Below, piece by piece: positions 47,959-60,043 of a DNA stretch of 64,000 nt. Numbering within the stretch: position 1 is the stretch's first letter; each line of letters opens with the position of its first letter. Under the pieces are notes generated by a model. The model worked only from the letters and a program-made list of their open reading frames with translations, made no database searches and was not told the DNA's origin. Source of the DNA: Aquilaria yunnanensis (Eukaryota > Streptophyta > Magnoliopsida > Malvales > Thymelaeaceae). Location of the stretch: positions 8,372,501 through 8,436,500 of the forward strand of contig CM077599.1 in assembly GCA_039654915.1 (NCBI GenBank). Reading direction: 5' to 3'. Both the position numbers and the translations under genes were made by a program.

Positions 47959-50900
47959 ACTTGCTGCGACTACCAGATCCACCCACTTTAGTTTCACATA
48001 TAGACAAGCATCTTACTGCGAGCCAAACTATCAGCAGCTCTCCCCTACTCAACCTCTGTCTCATTTGTTTTATGATACAACTACGTATATTTGTGCATGC
48101 TTGTTAATTGTAAGTTTCACACGTAGAAGGAATGATATATGGCCACTATCACATATATATACTACTTCTTTTTAGCTGGCTAGTTGAAAAATAAACTAAT
48201 TTTTGAAACTCTTTGGCTTTTTGGATTTAAAGTTTTAATTTTTTTTCTCAACCAAGGTTGACTTAGTACATCTTTTTGTACGTAGTTTATATATAGATAA
48301 TATATGTAAATTTGTATGCAAACGCTTGACATCTAGTACTTTCTAAATGTTACTTACGAAGAGATGAGAAAATACGAGTCAAACACAAGCAGTTCAAAAA
48401 GCTTCAAGTATTACATTTGACGCAAACTTCGTGTTTGCTTTATATATGTGTCCATCTATCTGCCTACTCTCGGTTCATATCTTGCTTGCTTTACACACCT
48501 ACATATCAGGGGCCCTGCTACCGCTGGAAACATTAATCGGCCTGGGGATTGCGGAGTTGAAGGGGTAATTGCCCCCGGTGACCCGTAAGTTAAGTAAGTA
48601 TTGGGTTAGTTAACTAAGAGCTAGGGGCCTCTTTAACCTTAGGGAGGGAGAAGTCTGGCCTAGTCTAATCCCTCGAATTGGTAGCCTAATCCCGTATTGG
48701 GCAAGGTAAACTAATTAAATTGGATTATTCTAATTAACGTGCATGCAACAGTAACCCATCAAAATAAAAGAAACTGAGTAAGATATATATGTATACTTTC
48801 TGAGTTAGGGTTTCGCGGTGTAGAGAAATATATACTAATCCGGCCGCCAGCTCAAGGTGGAGGTTATGGTGGTTCAAGGTCGAACAGACAACGAAAGAGA
48901 GGATAATCAATCAGCAAAGGGCTGCTCACTTGAAAAGCTTTGCATGGAATTCACTCACCCAGATATCGATCCTTGAATTAATCCGGCTGCCACCTGGTCA
49001 GGAAAACTACTAATAGATGGGATTGGATGTGATTAAGCTTGATAGGTTGCTTAATTAAGGAATCATCATGCATATATATATAAAAATATTGATCGATTGA
49101 AGTACTGGATAGACGGAATAGATCAGGCAACTAAATAAATTAACAGACTGGAACAAGAATAAAGTTATAAGTAGTTAAAAGTACCTGGTGATTGGTCGCA
49201 GAATATTGGGAATCGGGGTAGAATGATATACATGAGAAACAAAGTGAGGCTGGGTTGGTTAGATTTTATAGAGAGAGGAAACCAAGCGAAGGCTAATCAG
49301 CTCAACAACGGACACGGCCAGGCACGTATTAATTGAAGAGGTGGGGGAGGATCAGGTGACCCAAGTTTTACTTTACCAAAACCATCGCCATTTGGTAATT
49401 GAGTCAGCACGTGACCCTAACTTTGACTCACGGGTGATGCTTGCCTCTCATCACCACCGGGCCACCCTCGCGGCTCCCAACTCAGTCTTGTTGAGAAGGA
49501 ACCTGGCAATACAATTTTACGTTCATCGGATCAACCTTTTCGTAAAATCAACGAAACTTTCAATTAATTACAATCGCAGCAGCGATTGCAACCAACCTTA
49601 AGAGGCCCAGGACCCCGTGTGCCGTGTGCACCAACCCCCCTGTAGCTGTACCAGTGCCTGTAGCATGAAGTGACCGTCCCAACACCAACCTCCCCAGCAT
49701 AGCTTTCTTAACCAACCCGTCCATATAAAGTTTTGGCAAAAATCACTAAAAACTATTAATGTTGTTTGCATTTGGCTCAATTCGGCCATTGATTTTCTTT
49801 TCCTGACCCAATAAACCACTAATATTTTAAGCATAGCCAAATAAGCCACTATTGTATCAAGTTAGTTCAACTTTAGCTAGTCATTGTTAGTGTTAATTTG
49901 CATTCCCATCTCCCTTGCATCTTGCTTTTCAATTGTTGTTCTTACTCCTCAGCACCATCAGCATTTATTTGATCTTTTGATTAGTATTCGTTAAGTGTGT
50001 ATTTGGGAACTTGTTAATCAATTTGAGTCAATAACTTTCTCTTAGGACGATCCCTGTATTTACTGCTTACACACAACCACAGCGTCCACTTGTGTGTAAA
50101 TAAGAATTTATAAATTTAAAAAGTTCACAGCAACTCTTCAAAAAACAAGACAACCTACCCCTTTGAATTATGGATAGAAGATATACTCTACCTGCCTTCG
50201 TTTGTGTGCCCATCTCATTAGACAACTAAATCGAGGATTTGACAACATTGAAGGCCTTAGATTTTTGGCCTTAAACTTTGTAAGTGGGCTAATTGTTTAG
50301 GTTCACTGAGTTCAAAGCCAAGAATGTAGTTTATGTTAGAAAAATTTAATTCCTTAGGTTAGATCAATCAATCATATAAAAACCAAAATTATTTATGTTG
50401 AATCATCAAAACTAAACCGAAAATACAATTGGAAGCATACTTGAACCTATTAAATACTTTAGAGCAAGGGTCTTATGGCTTGTTATCTTTTAAATTAGAA
50501 TGTAACAGTTCATCTTTACTCTCTCTAACGATAATGACTCAAATAAGGCAGAAAACTAAGAGAGAAAACCCTAATATTTATGATTTGTGGACCACAGCCT
50601 TGTTAGATAAACTAACCATTCCAGTTTTGTATATCTTTCATTTCAATCTTTCATAAAAATAAAAGTTACACTTTGGTCTCTACACAGTAAATTTATCCAC
50701 ATTTACAAGACATAAAAAGCCTAAACCTTAACCTTGCTTGATCACTTTCAATTAGTCCAAATATATATGATAGCAAATATAGTGCATAATTTATTTACAT
50801 ATTAACCAATATTAAAATCCAACATTTTACCCTTATTAATTGGGCACTCGTACTTGTATTATGTAGATTCTCTTGACATATATGCATATCTCCATAAACA

Positions 50901-51603
50901 TAGGCAAAATGTCAACCATACAAATCTTTGAAAATTATCAAAGGGAATTTTTTTTTCTATTTGGAGGAAACTGGCTCCAACAAACATTTTCCAAAACCCA
51001 AAACTAAAGATTGAATGGACATCATAATGCATTACAGTTTTTGGCCAGAATGCCTTTTTCATTCAATGCTAATGTAATTTTGATATGATTACATGCATAT
51101 TGTTTGAAAAAAGTGATAGCTTCGTTATTTACAAAATTCAAGAACATATATACAATGTCATAATGTGTGTATATATTCTTGCGTCAATGGTTTATTGAGT
51201 AAAGTTAAAAAGTCTTACTATAATGCACGTGTATGTTGGAATTAACAAAAGCATTAAATTTTGCAACCAAGAATTCCAGCAGTTAATCAAAGACGTGATT
51301 TGCGTGTCTTTGTAACACATCTAATGGAAACGAAAACAACATCATTTCAATGCCAAACATTCAACCCTTCCATGCAAGTTTCTCAAATATGCAATTCATT
51401 GCCTCTTTTCCACATGTTTCATTACTTATTTGCATAGGATATTAACTGGCAATCTAAATTAAACACAAAATGCACATATGGAAGGCTAATGAGAAGATGT
51501 GACTAGGTGGCAATATTAATTAGATCCCAATGAAGTAAAATATGATGTTGTGTGGATGTGGTTCATCACCAAATATCCTTTGCACTATCAAGTTCTCTCA
51601 GCC
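47959..51603. other. Long intergenic stretch, no confident gene
   Basis: A moderately GC-rich part at 48500-49720 includes a segment around 48840-49010 with splice-like sites on the minus strand, and several open frames (for example 49341-49601), none with a recognisable domain. Sequence near 49735-49860 resembles a lone Mutator-like terminal repeat. The remainder is AT-rich. Confidence 0.4.
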
Positions 51604-51929
51604 TATTAGAGATATATTGCATGTGTAATATATGTTTTAGCTATATATTAGATGTTTATATGTGTTTAGGATGAAAAGTCTTTCTTTCTTTGTATGTGCA
51701 TTTATGTCTATATATTGAACCAAATGTACCCATTATTCTCAAGGGAATAACAATAGAAAATTACCACAAATTGTTATGGTATCAAAGCCGCAACCCTTAG
51801 CTCATCTACAACCATCATCATCAGTAATGACAGAGATGATAACAAGAAGACCAAGGCCAATAGGCCCTTTTTTCATGATCCTTAGTTACCCATTATCTTA
51901 GATCAAATGATCATCCAAGTTTGATTATC

Positions 51930-52440
51930 TCTTCAATTATGTTGAAGGAAGACAACTATGATGAGTGGATGAAATCAATTTGGAACACTTTCTGGCCTAA
52001 GAAGAAACTTGGTTTTCTTGATGGCATGATAGCACAGCCAGATGTAGACACATCTAAGATGGAAGATTAGTACAACATTAACTCTATGCTTGTCACGTGG
52101 ATTATTAATATGATTAATCTAGCACTATAATCTTCCATTAAATGGAAAACGTTAAGGATCTCTAAGATGATTTCAAGGATAAATTTTTTATTCACAATGA
52201 TATGCGAATTCAACAATTGAAGACTGACATCACAAATTGCAAGCAAGTGAAGATGATTGTGACAATCTATTATAGGAAGCTCACGGGTATGTGGGAAGAA
52301 TTGGCTACATATATGAGGAACTCAGTTTGTACATGCAATGGTTGCATAAAGATAAATTTGGTGTTTATGCTATGCTTACCGACAATATCGAGATAAAGAT
52401 AAATTTTGTGAAAGAAGCAAATGATGTATTTTTCATGGGT
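51930..52440 (+). pseudogene. copia gag remnant
   Basis: Translation gives EDNYDEWMKSIWNTFWPKKK and LGFLDGMIAQPD, then after a stop INSMLVTWIINMI, and in the next frame MRIQQLKTDITNCKQVKMIV followed by YYRKLTGMWEELATY. These are the conserved gag positions of plant copia elements. Several stops and at least one frameshift are present. Confidence 0.7.
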
Positions 52441-52989
52441 ATTCTTTGTATGTTGGGATGTGATGTTTATTAAAATTGAATTTCTTTATTAATAATCTAA
52501 TAAAGATAGTGAGAATGATGTAAGATTAAATCTTGGGAAACAAGAGCTTAGGTATGATTGCTTGAAGTTTATGAATAATGCACCAATGCTTAGGTAGATG
52601 AATGAAAATGATGAGCATAATGGACATAAAGATGAGCCGGAGGTAGAAGATGAGTATGACGAACACATGGTAGGTGCTGAAAAGGACAACTAGTTTGCAG
52701 TAAGAGGAAATGCTACAAATGAGCAGGATCAACAGTATGATCAAGAACAACTTGGTCTTGGTCAGGGGATATGTATACAACTAGCTCATCTAAAGGATTA
52801 TGTTTGCCACACCACACATTGCATTCATCCCATGATTCTTGGGCTTATATTGACAAGGGCCTCAAATATACTGTGTCCGGTAGCTAACTATGTGACAGTA
52901 TTATTTTTTTCTTTTATGAGACAGAAATTTTTTGGCAGCTATAAATACAGGGCAAAAACTAATGCAGTTTTTTTATACAGTTTGTGATT

Positions 52990-55220
52990 CTAAATGGCAA
53001 GAATGGGATGTGGATTCTTTAAACTCCTTTAATCGAGAAGAAAGTGATAGGGTGCAAATAGATATACAAGATTAAGTATAACTCAGATAGCATAATGGAA
53101 CATTATAAAGCGTGATTGGTGATTTTGGGAAATAGGCAAGTTGAAGGAATTGACTATAATGAGAGTTTTGCAGCAATGGTGAAGATGGTGATGGTATGGC
53201 CATTCTTAGCAGTTGCAATCATAATGTTAAATACTCCGGTATACTGCGATATACTGTGTGGTATATTGTTTACCGCTGGTATTAGTACGTGGTATAAATG
53301 TTTTCACATTTGTCTTTTTACCGCTTAGTATACCAGGGTATTTCGCATACTGCTTATTTTTTGTATACATTTTGTCAAAAAAATTACGGTATACTGCAAA
53401 TATTGTGTGGTACGTACCATGGTATTTTACTTTTCACAACTATTTTTTTTTCATTTTACATCAAAATATCATAAATATATAAAACATTAAAATATAAATA
53501 ATACACATATTATAAAATAAATATTTTATTTTATTTTTATTTTTTTTCTTAGTTAATATAAAATTTTAATGGATGAATGTGTTGATTTTGCATAATAAAC
53601 TAGGAAAGAAGCGTTATACTTTGAGCCACCTAGGCACTCAATGTGGTATTAGAAAATGTATTATTATTATTAAAGTATTAGTTTTTCTCTTATGTCAATA
53701 AATTAGTTTTTTTTAGTATTATTTATTTTGCTCTATATAAATTTGTTTTTATTTTTTTGTATTAAAAAAATATCTTCTATCATATATATTTTATTAATAT
53801 TTGACAAATTATAGTAAGAAAAATTAGAATACATATAAAATGTGTAAAAATAAATTATTGAACAAATTATGTCATCTTAAAATAATATTCTAACATTTAT
53901 TTTTTTGTGAAAATGGTAACGTTATGCAGCGCAGTATATTATGCAGTATATCTTAAAAATTCAAAATGCGAAATACCTAGCGGTAACGATATTTAACACC
54001 TTGATTGCAGTTGCTAAAAATTGGGAGTTGCATCAAATGGATGTTCACAACTCTTTTTTTCATAGGGATTTGACTGAATAAGTCTATATGCAATTGCCAC
54101 CTCGATTTGAGTCACATGAACCTGAAAAAAGTATGCAGGGTCTGAAAATCATTGTATGGATTATGACAAGCACCATGAAACTGTTTTGGGAAATTGGCTA
54201 TGACGTTAAAGAAGTTTGGCTTTCAGTAGTCATACGGTGACTATTCCTTGTTTACTGATCACAAGAATGGTGTGCCGCTTTGTGTGCTTATTTATAGTGA
54301 TGACTTGATAATTGTTGAGAGCAATAACACAGTTGTGACAAAATTGAAGCAATACTTGAACCAATGTTTTCATATAAAGGATCTTGGGGTACTGAAGTAC
54401 TTTCTTGGGATTGAAGTAGCTCATGCACCCGAAAAATTGTTTTTGTGTTAAAGAAAATATACACTATAAATTATATGCGAAACAGGTCTTCTTGGTTCAA
54501 AGCCAATTGTATCTCCAATTGAAGTTAATCATCAACTTGCTCATGCTACTAGAGTAAATTTTCACGATCCAAATAAGTATCGTCATTTAATTGGGCATTT
54601 GATTTGCCTTGTTATTACTCGACGGAATATATGTTACGCAGTTCATATCTTTGCTCAATTCATGCATGCACCAGAAATAGAACATTAGGAAAGTACATTG
54701 TGAGTAGAACGCTTTTTGAAAAGAAATCTAATGTTTGTTCTTGCGAAGTGACAGTGATCTAAAACTCTATGCATTTTGTGATTCAAATTAGGCTAGTTGC
54801 CCATTTACCCAACATTGTTTGATTCCTTATTTCGTGTTGTTGGGAAAGCCTCCCATTTTTTGGAAAACAAAAAAACAGGCAATAATTTCTAGATCTTCGG
54901 CTGAGGCAGAATATCGAGCAATGACAACTGCGACATGTGAATTATTAAAGTGGTTAAGAAAAGTGCTATGTGATTTGGGTGTTACTCATGCATGCCTCAT
55001 GCATTTGTATAGTGATAGTCAATCTACCATTTATATTGTAGCGAATCCTGTCTTTCACAAATGCACCAAACATATAAAGGGTGACTACCTTTTTGTTCAA
55101 GATGAAGTGTTAGCTGGCAACATTCAAACAACTCATGTTCGCACCTGCAACCAACTTGTTGATATATTGACTAAGGCGTCGGGTAAAAATCACAATTTGA
55201 GTTTCTTCTTTACCGGTTGA
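52990..55220 (+). pseudogene. copia reverse transcriptase and RNase H remnant
   Basis: Before the hAT-like insert the frame carries VILGNRQVEGIDYNESFAAM. After the insert it resumes at AVAKNWELHQMDVHNSFFHR, the catalytic palm region. Later the active-site strand reads YSDDLIIV, where relatives have a YVDD box (54290-54320), then FHIKDLGVLKYFLGIEVAH. RNase H/C-terminal sequence from 54819 includes ISRSSAEAEYRAM, ELLKWLRKVL and LYSDSQSTIYIVANP. Multiple stops and frameshifts make it inactive. Confidence 0.8.
53217..54006. mobile_element. hAT-like element inserted in the copia reverse transcriptase
   Basis: Terminal inverted repeats: left AATCATAATGTTAAATA, inverted right AATCAAGGTGTTAAATA. A perfect 8-bp duplication of copia sequence, GCAGTTGC, lies on both sides (53209-53216 and 54007-54014), and the copia frame resumes after it. 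Both ends are dense in GTATACTGC/GCAGTATA words; the centre is AT-rich with no transposase. A longer, diverged copy in the other orientation is at 10829-11877. Confidence 0.85.
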
Positions 55221-55430
55221 GCATTCATGAACTACATACTCCAACTTGAGGAAGAGTATTGGAGATATATTGCGTATCTAATATGAGTTTTAGCTGTATA
55301 TTAGGTGTTTATGTGTGTTTAGGATGGAACGTCTTTCTTTCTTTGTTTATGCATATATGCCTATATATTGCACTGACTATACCCATTATTCTCAAGGGAA
55401 TAACAATTAAAAATTACCACAATTGTTATA

Positions 55431-56555
55431 GTTACATCCATTTTTGTTACCTCTTGTGCTCTTCTTAGCTACATTCTTGCAACTTGCCCAAATTTACATA
55501 AAGTACTATATATTGCAATAATTATAGGTAGTTCTTTATAATTGTTTATCTGGATAGCAATTTGCCAAACTTGCCTTCTTCTTACCATAAATAGGAGATC
55601 CTTCTCAATTCATCATTGTCATACTCTCAAACTTCTACTCTAGTCTAGAGGGTTCTTGGTAAAAACTGAAAACAAAGTTAGAGCTATATAAGTTGTTTCT
55701 TCCAAGATGGATGGGTATATGTTTTCTCTATTTATTTTCCCAATTATTTCATATCAGTAATGAAAGCGAGGAAAAGTGCATTTATTGCTTTTCATCTCTA
55801 TAGCATTTTTTTTGTTTTTCCTTTAGAAATAATACTTTCAAAGCCCTTTACAAAGAGAGACATACAAAGTCATAAAAAAGACAATTGCTAACAAGGCAAA
55901 CAAATTTCATCGGGCCAGAAACAAGACAATGGTTAAAGGCTTAAAGTTATCAATATTATCCCGTGTATTCAATTGTATGAAGTCCAATAAATGTTGCACG
56001 TCAGAGTTGATACATGATTTGCACTTTAGAGTTGGTATGTGATCCATCCTTACACGCGGCAACACGTGGAGCAAGTGGGTAGCAAAATATAAGTATTTCA
56101 TAGGTCCAATATATTCTTTATAATATTTACTATTTTGAGTTATCTGAAATTTCTATGACATTTTTATATCTAGTAGATTCTTTTTATCACATTGAAAGTC
56201 AAACTAACTGTTTAATATTCATTATTTTTTTTCATATTTTTTTATTGACATGCAAAAAATGAAAGATAAAGGTGAAACAATATATTAACTTTTCCTCTTC
56301 CGGAATCTCCAAAGCAAAACCAAATGTTCCGAAAATTAAACTTACAATTTTGTGTAATAGTAAACTCATGAATTCGTGAAACTTGAGAAAGCTCAAGAAT
56401 CTGGGACGTGGTTGATCGATGACATTTTCACCAAACGACACCCCAATTTAACAATTTATCTGTCCACCAAACCTTGTGCATGTAGACTAAAGGAATGAAA
56501 TAATAACATCCGTCTTTATTATGATCAATATATTTCCGTTCCGTGAGAAATAAAT
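55431..56555. other. Intergenic; possible promoter-like stretch, no gene
   Basis: A CATAAATAGG box at about 55588 followed by a plausible leader and ATGGATGGGTATATG at about 55706 looks like the start of a transcription unit, but only a 17-codon frame follows. No downstream exon was found. Confidence 0.3.
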
Positions 56556-56819
56556 CTATGGACAAATAGGAGCGAAATCATCATCAGAATGAATACTGTA
56601 ATTATCAGAATGAGAGAAGTACTTGGCTTGACGGGAAGGATCGAGCTTGTGATGGCAAAGCAAGCGGCTGGACGGCGGCACGGCTCCTCGCGGCAGCCGG
56701 TTCTCGAATATATACCTGTAATAGTCGCTCTTTCCCACCGGCCGAGAACATCCTCCCACCGGAACTTCCGCTGTTAAAAGCACAAAAAACAGCGCAAGAA
56801 ACCACAAACAAGATCGCAT
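56556..56819 (-). CDS. Small secreted peptide precursor, possibly IDA-like
   Basis: This intact 87-residue frame begins with a strong signal peptide (residues 1-24, hydrophobic WFLALFFVLLTAEVPVGGC). A tyrosine-containing spacer (KSDYYRYIFENR) and the segment LPRGAVPPSSRLLCHHKLDP follow at about 38-57, then an acidic/serine-rich tail ending CP. The PRGxVPPS...CHxK arrangement resembles the C-terminal motif of IDA/IDL abscission peptides (a PPS core ending in HN), with HH in place of HN. IDA-type peptides are cut out and perceived by HAESA-like receptor kinases. The match is partial: the central GPS/APS is replaced by SRLL, and the motif is not at the extreme C-terminus. I am fairly sure of a secreted small protein, less of the family. 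The start is fixed by the signal peptide. Confidence 0.6.
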   Translation of the reverse strand: MRSCLWFLALFFVLLTAEVPVGGCSRPVGKSDYYRYIFENRLPRGAVPPSSRLLCHHKLDPSRQAKYFSHSDNYSIHSDDDFAPICP

Positions 56820-57120
56820 TTTTCGCTGGGTTATTACGTATGCTAGCTAGTATTAATTACTACTCTTTTTTATTCTTTCATATGATGACAACTGCAGCAT
56901 TTTTCTGGAGTACATATTTCTTACAATTTGACGTAGTATTTGTAATTTATATAAGGAACTGAGACAACGCAAAGAGACAGCTACCGGTTTGTTTTATCTT
57001 TTAGATATATATGTACGGTGTTGTCTTCATTAGACCAAAATCAGGGTTTGCTGTTCCGGTTTTCTTCCCTTCTTTTCAAATGATGGCATACAAATTCCAC
57101 AACATACTAAATTCATAGTA
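56820..57120. other. 5' flank of the small-peptide gene
   Basis: Upstream of the minus-strand peptide gene; probably holds its promoter and leader. No decisive TATA box was recognised. Confidence 0.3.
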
Positions 57121-57122
57121 TA

Positions 57123-57347
57123 TGCTCCATCCGTTTCACATTAATTAATCTTTTTAATTTTTTTGATTGAAATTTGACCTAAACATATTTATTTTAATAT
57201 GTATTAAAAAATTCTTAAAAATAATATTTAGAAACTATAATTTTTAAAATTTTATTTTCATATAAAATATTCATATTTTTATAATAAATTTTAAAAGAAA
57301 CAAAACCATAAAATTGTTGTGAATAACAAAAGGGCAAATGGAGGGAG
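57123..57347. mobile_element. Stowaway-type MITE (Tc1/mariner)
   Basis: The left end TGCTCCATCCGTTTC and inverted right end CTCCCTCCATTTGC match the CTCCCTCCGTYYC terminus of Stowaway elements. TA is duplicated at 57121-57122 and 57348-57349. About 225 bp, AT-rich, non-coding. Confidence 0.8.
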
Positions 57348-57349
57348 TA

Positions 57350-58394
57350 TATATATTTAAATTATTAAAAAAATTAAAAAGATATGCCATATCTGTATAC
57401 ATAATACTCCATACGTTAGGGTGAGCGCTAGATGAGCCAACAATCATACATATTTTACATAACAAACTTTTTCTCTACCTTAATTAATTCAGCCTTCTAC
57501 TTAATTATAACAAATTAAGGAATTAGAGTATTATTTAGAGGGACAAATCCATTTTCGTTTTCCTTTTTTTTTTTTTTGGTTTATTGTGATATTTGTTATG
57601 ATGGTGTTGAAAGTCATAGTTGAAGAAAAGCAGTAGCAGCCATTTTTGAAATAAAAATGTAAGATGCATGCTCTGGGTGCGGTGTGGAAATGGAATTGGT
57701 TCAGAGCATTTTAGTTTTAAATTGATTCCAGCCACAACTTTCATATTTCTCCGCAAATTTCAGAGGAAGGCGAATTACGCGTGTTTCCATTGGTTGACCT
57801 TGACCTTCTAGTAAATAAGTTACTCATTTAATCTTAAATTTTTTTTCCCACTTTTTAGTAATTAAAAATTTTTATATATAAATAATAAATTAAAATCTAT
57901 AGTTTTTAAATATATATATATTTATTTTTTTAATAAAAAATAATATGAATAAATTCAAGTTAAACTAATCCAAAAAATTAAATGAGTAAAGAAAATAGAA
58001 GGTAGAGAATATATTTGTGCACCCGTTCTGACTTTCATGATCACTCTCCCCTACACCTATAGTTTTCACAATCGTTTTATTGTGACTATCGACCCGTCTC
58101 GATAAATGAATTTGAGTCATTTTCACTAGGTGCTGCAGTGAATTTTACTGGAAACATTTTGATTTTTTAATTTTTGTCAAACGTATGAAAAATGCTTCTG
58201 CGGTAATTAAGTTAACTCTAGTTTTTGAACCATTTTTGGGGGGGGAGGCTCCCGACCCAGACTGGATCAGCTGTTCAAGTATTTTACTAGGCACAAGGCC
58301 CCAAACTTGTTACGTCTTCAGCCCAAGTATTACCTTTACTAGGAAGCTGGCCTAGCTGCCAACTAGCGTATGTGTATGGCTGCATAAATTTTTG
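57350..58394. other. Intergenic, possible AT-rich MITE, no gene
   Basis: At about 57820-58000 the sequences TTACTCATTTAATCTTAAAT and, inverted at the far side, TTTACTCATTTAATTTTTTG suggest a further MITE of about 175 bp. A GGGGGGGAGG run lies near 58240. No coding sequence seen. Confidence 0.4.
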
Positions 58395-59046
58395 GGCCTA
58401 ATGCACGGTTGTCCATTAATTTTGTAGACTCACATGAGTTACTTACTTAGTTTCTTAACTTTGAATCATAATGACTTAGCCCTTAAACTTTAATAAACTG
58501 TGCAAATTAATCCTCCAACTTCAAAAAACATGCAACTTAGACCCTTGGTTGATGGAAAATGCACAAGGGACACACATGACTTACTTGAAGATGGTGAGGG
58601 GCTGTTAATCGAGCTTGGGACAATGGAGCAAATCAACCTAGGATTTGAAATCTCTAAAGTTTGAGAAACTCCTCTAAAATTTGAGGGTAATTGGAATGAA
58701 ATTCAACGAATTGAATAGATATTTGGCTCAAGGGAGACTAGGAATGTGGATTACTATGCTTTAATTGGTTTGAGAATAGGGTGTTTGAAGTCTAAGTTTA
58801 AGAAGATGAGGAACACTACTAAAAAAATTAGTTTTTCCAATGGGCATGACCGTTGGTAAAAAAAATTTAAATTTACCAACGGTCAAACACGTTGATAATT
58901 TACCAACGGTTCAATGTATTGGTAAATCAACTATTTTTTCACTGGCAAATTACCAACGCATCAAATCGTTAGTAATTACCAATGCGTCAAACCATTGATA
59001 ACTGACGTGTTGGTAATTACTAAAGCGTCATCCCATTGGTAAATAT

Positions 59047-59149
<103 letters not shown>

Positions 59150-59286
59150 AAAATACATCATACAATAATCATATATAAAATTATATATTTTACAAAGTAC
59201 AATTTTAAAATTTTAGAAAGTAAATTAACATTTTTTTAATTTTTTTAAAATAATAATTATAATTTAAAATATGTATTAGCATACAC

Positions 59287-59287
<1 letters not shown>

Positions 59288-59337
<50 letters not shown>

Positions 59338-59388
59338 TGCATATTTATATTGTCAATTATATAATTTTTATATAATATTTATATTTAA

Positions 59389-59424
<36 letters not shown>
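59288..59424. repeat. (AAT)n and (GT)n microsatellites
   Basis: An AAT run at about 59288-59336 and a TG run at about 59394-59423, both inside the CACTA element. Confidence 0.85.
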
Positions 59425-59427
<3 letters not shown>

Positions 59428-59897
59428 GTGTCTACACAGATATATGAATATATTTTTATAGTGAAATTAAAATTTATTATTTTAATGTATATAATGAGTA
59501 TCAAATGGATCAATTAACTAATTATTATGTTTGGAAGTAAATGGGTTAAATTTTTTTAATTGAAGAATTAATGATAATAAATTCTCTTAGTTTATAACTT
59601 TTTAGTTGTAATATGTCTTTAAGTGTTTTTATAATTCCTCAAAAAAAATATTTATATAAAATACTATCAATTATATGATACTTTATAAAAAACAAAAACA
59701 CACATGAAACTAAATAAATTTAACCTAGACATGGACTAAAACAATAAAAAAAAATAAGTGTATATATATATATATAATAACTATATATATACAATTTATA
59801 ATATGTCTGAACATATATATGAACATATTTTTTATAGTGAAATTAAAATTTATGGTTTCAATGTATATAACAAACTAATTATCATTTGCAAATCATA

Positions 59898-60043
59898 TAA
59901 AAACCCATAACCCTAATCTAGTCATAAAACCCAAAAAAACCATAACCCTAATCTAGTCATAAAACCCAAAAAACCCATAACCCTAACCTAGCCATAAAAC
60001 CCAAAAAGCTCATAACTCTATCCTAGCTATATAAAAACCATAA
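59898..60043. repeat. Tandem repeat with telomere-like AACCCTAA words
   Basis: Four units of about 38 bp, each with CATAACCCTAATCTAGTCAT and AAACCCAAAAA; the last is the most diverged. It lies inside the CACTA element upstream of the pyrimidine-rich block. Confidence 0.8.

Larger units (their letters stand above)
51604..55430 (+). mobile_element. Decayed Ty1/copia retrotransposon
   Basis: Two LTRs of about 170-175 bp (51604 to about 51774 and 55257 to about 55430) share AGATATATTGC, GTGTTTAGGATG, CTTTCTTTCTTTGT and ATTATTCTCAAGGGAATAAC. A primer-binding site, TGGTATCAAAGC (51777-51788), and a polypurine tract, TTGAGGAAGAG (55246-55256), are in the expected places. Coding remnants follow the copia order gag then reverse transcriptase then RNase H; protease and most of integrase are deleted. 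A hAT-like element interrupts the reverse transcriptase. No clear 5-bp duplication remains. Confidence 0.82.

Noticed and set aside
55583..55760. Promoter plus first exon of a gene
   Set aside because: The TATA-like box and leader are suggestive, but the frame is 17 codons and no later exon or RNA foldback was found.
59898..60043. Interstitial telomere block
   Set aside because: AACCCTAA occurs once per 38-bp unit, not as a TTTAGGG array, so it is a telobox-containing tandem repeat and not a telomere remnant.
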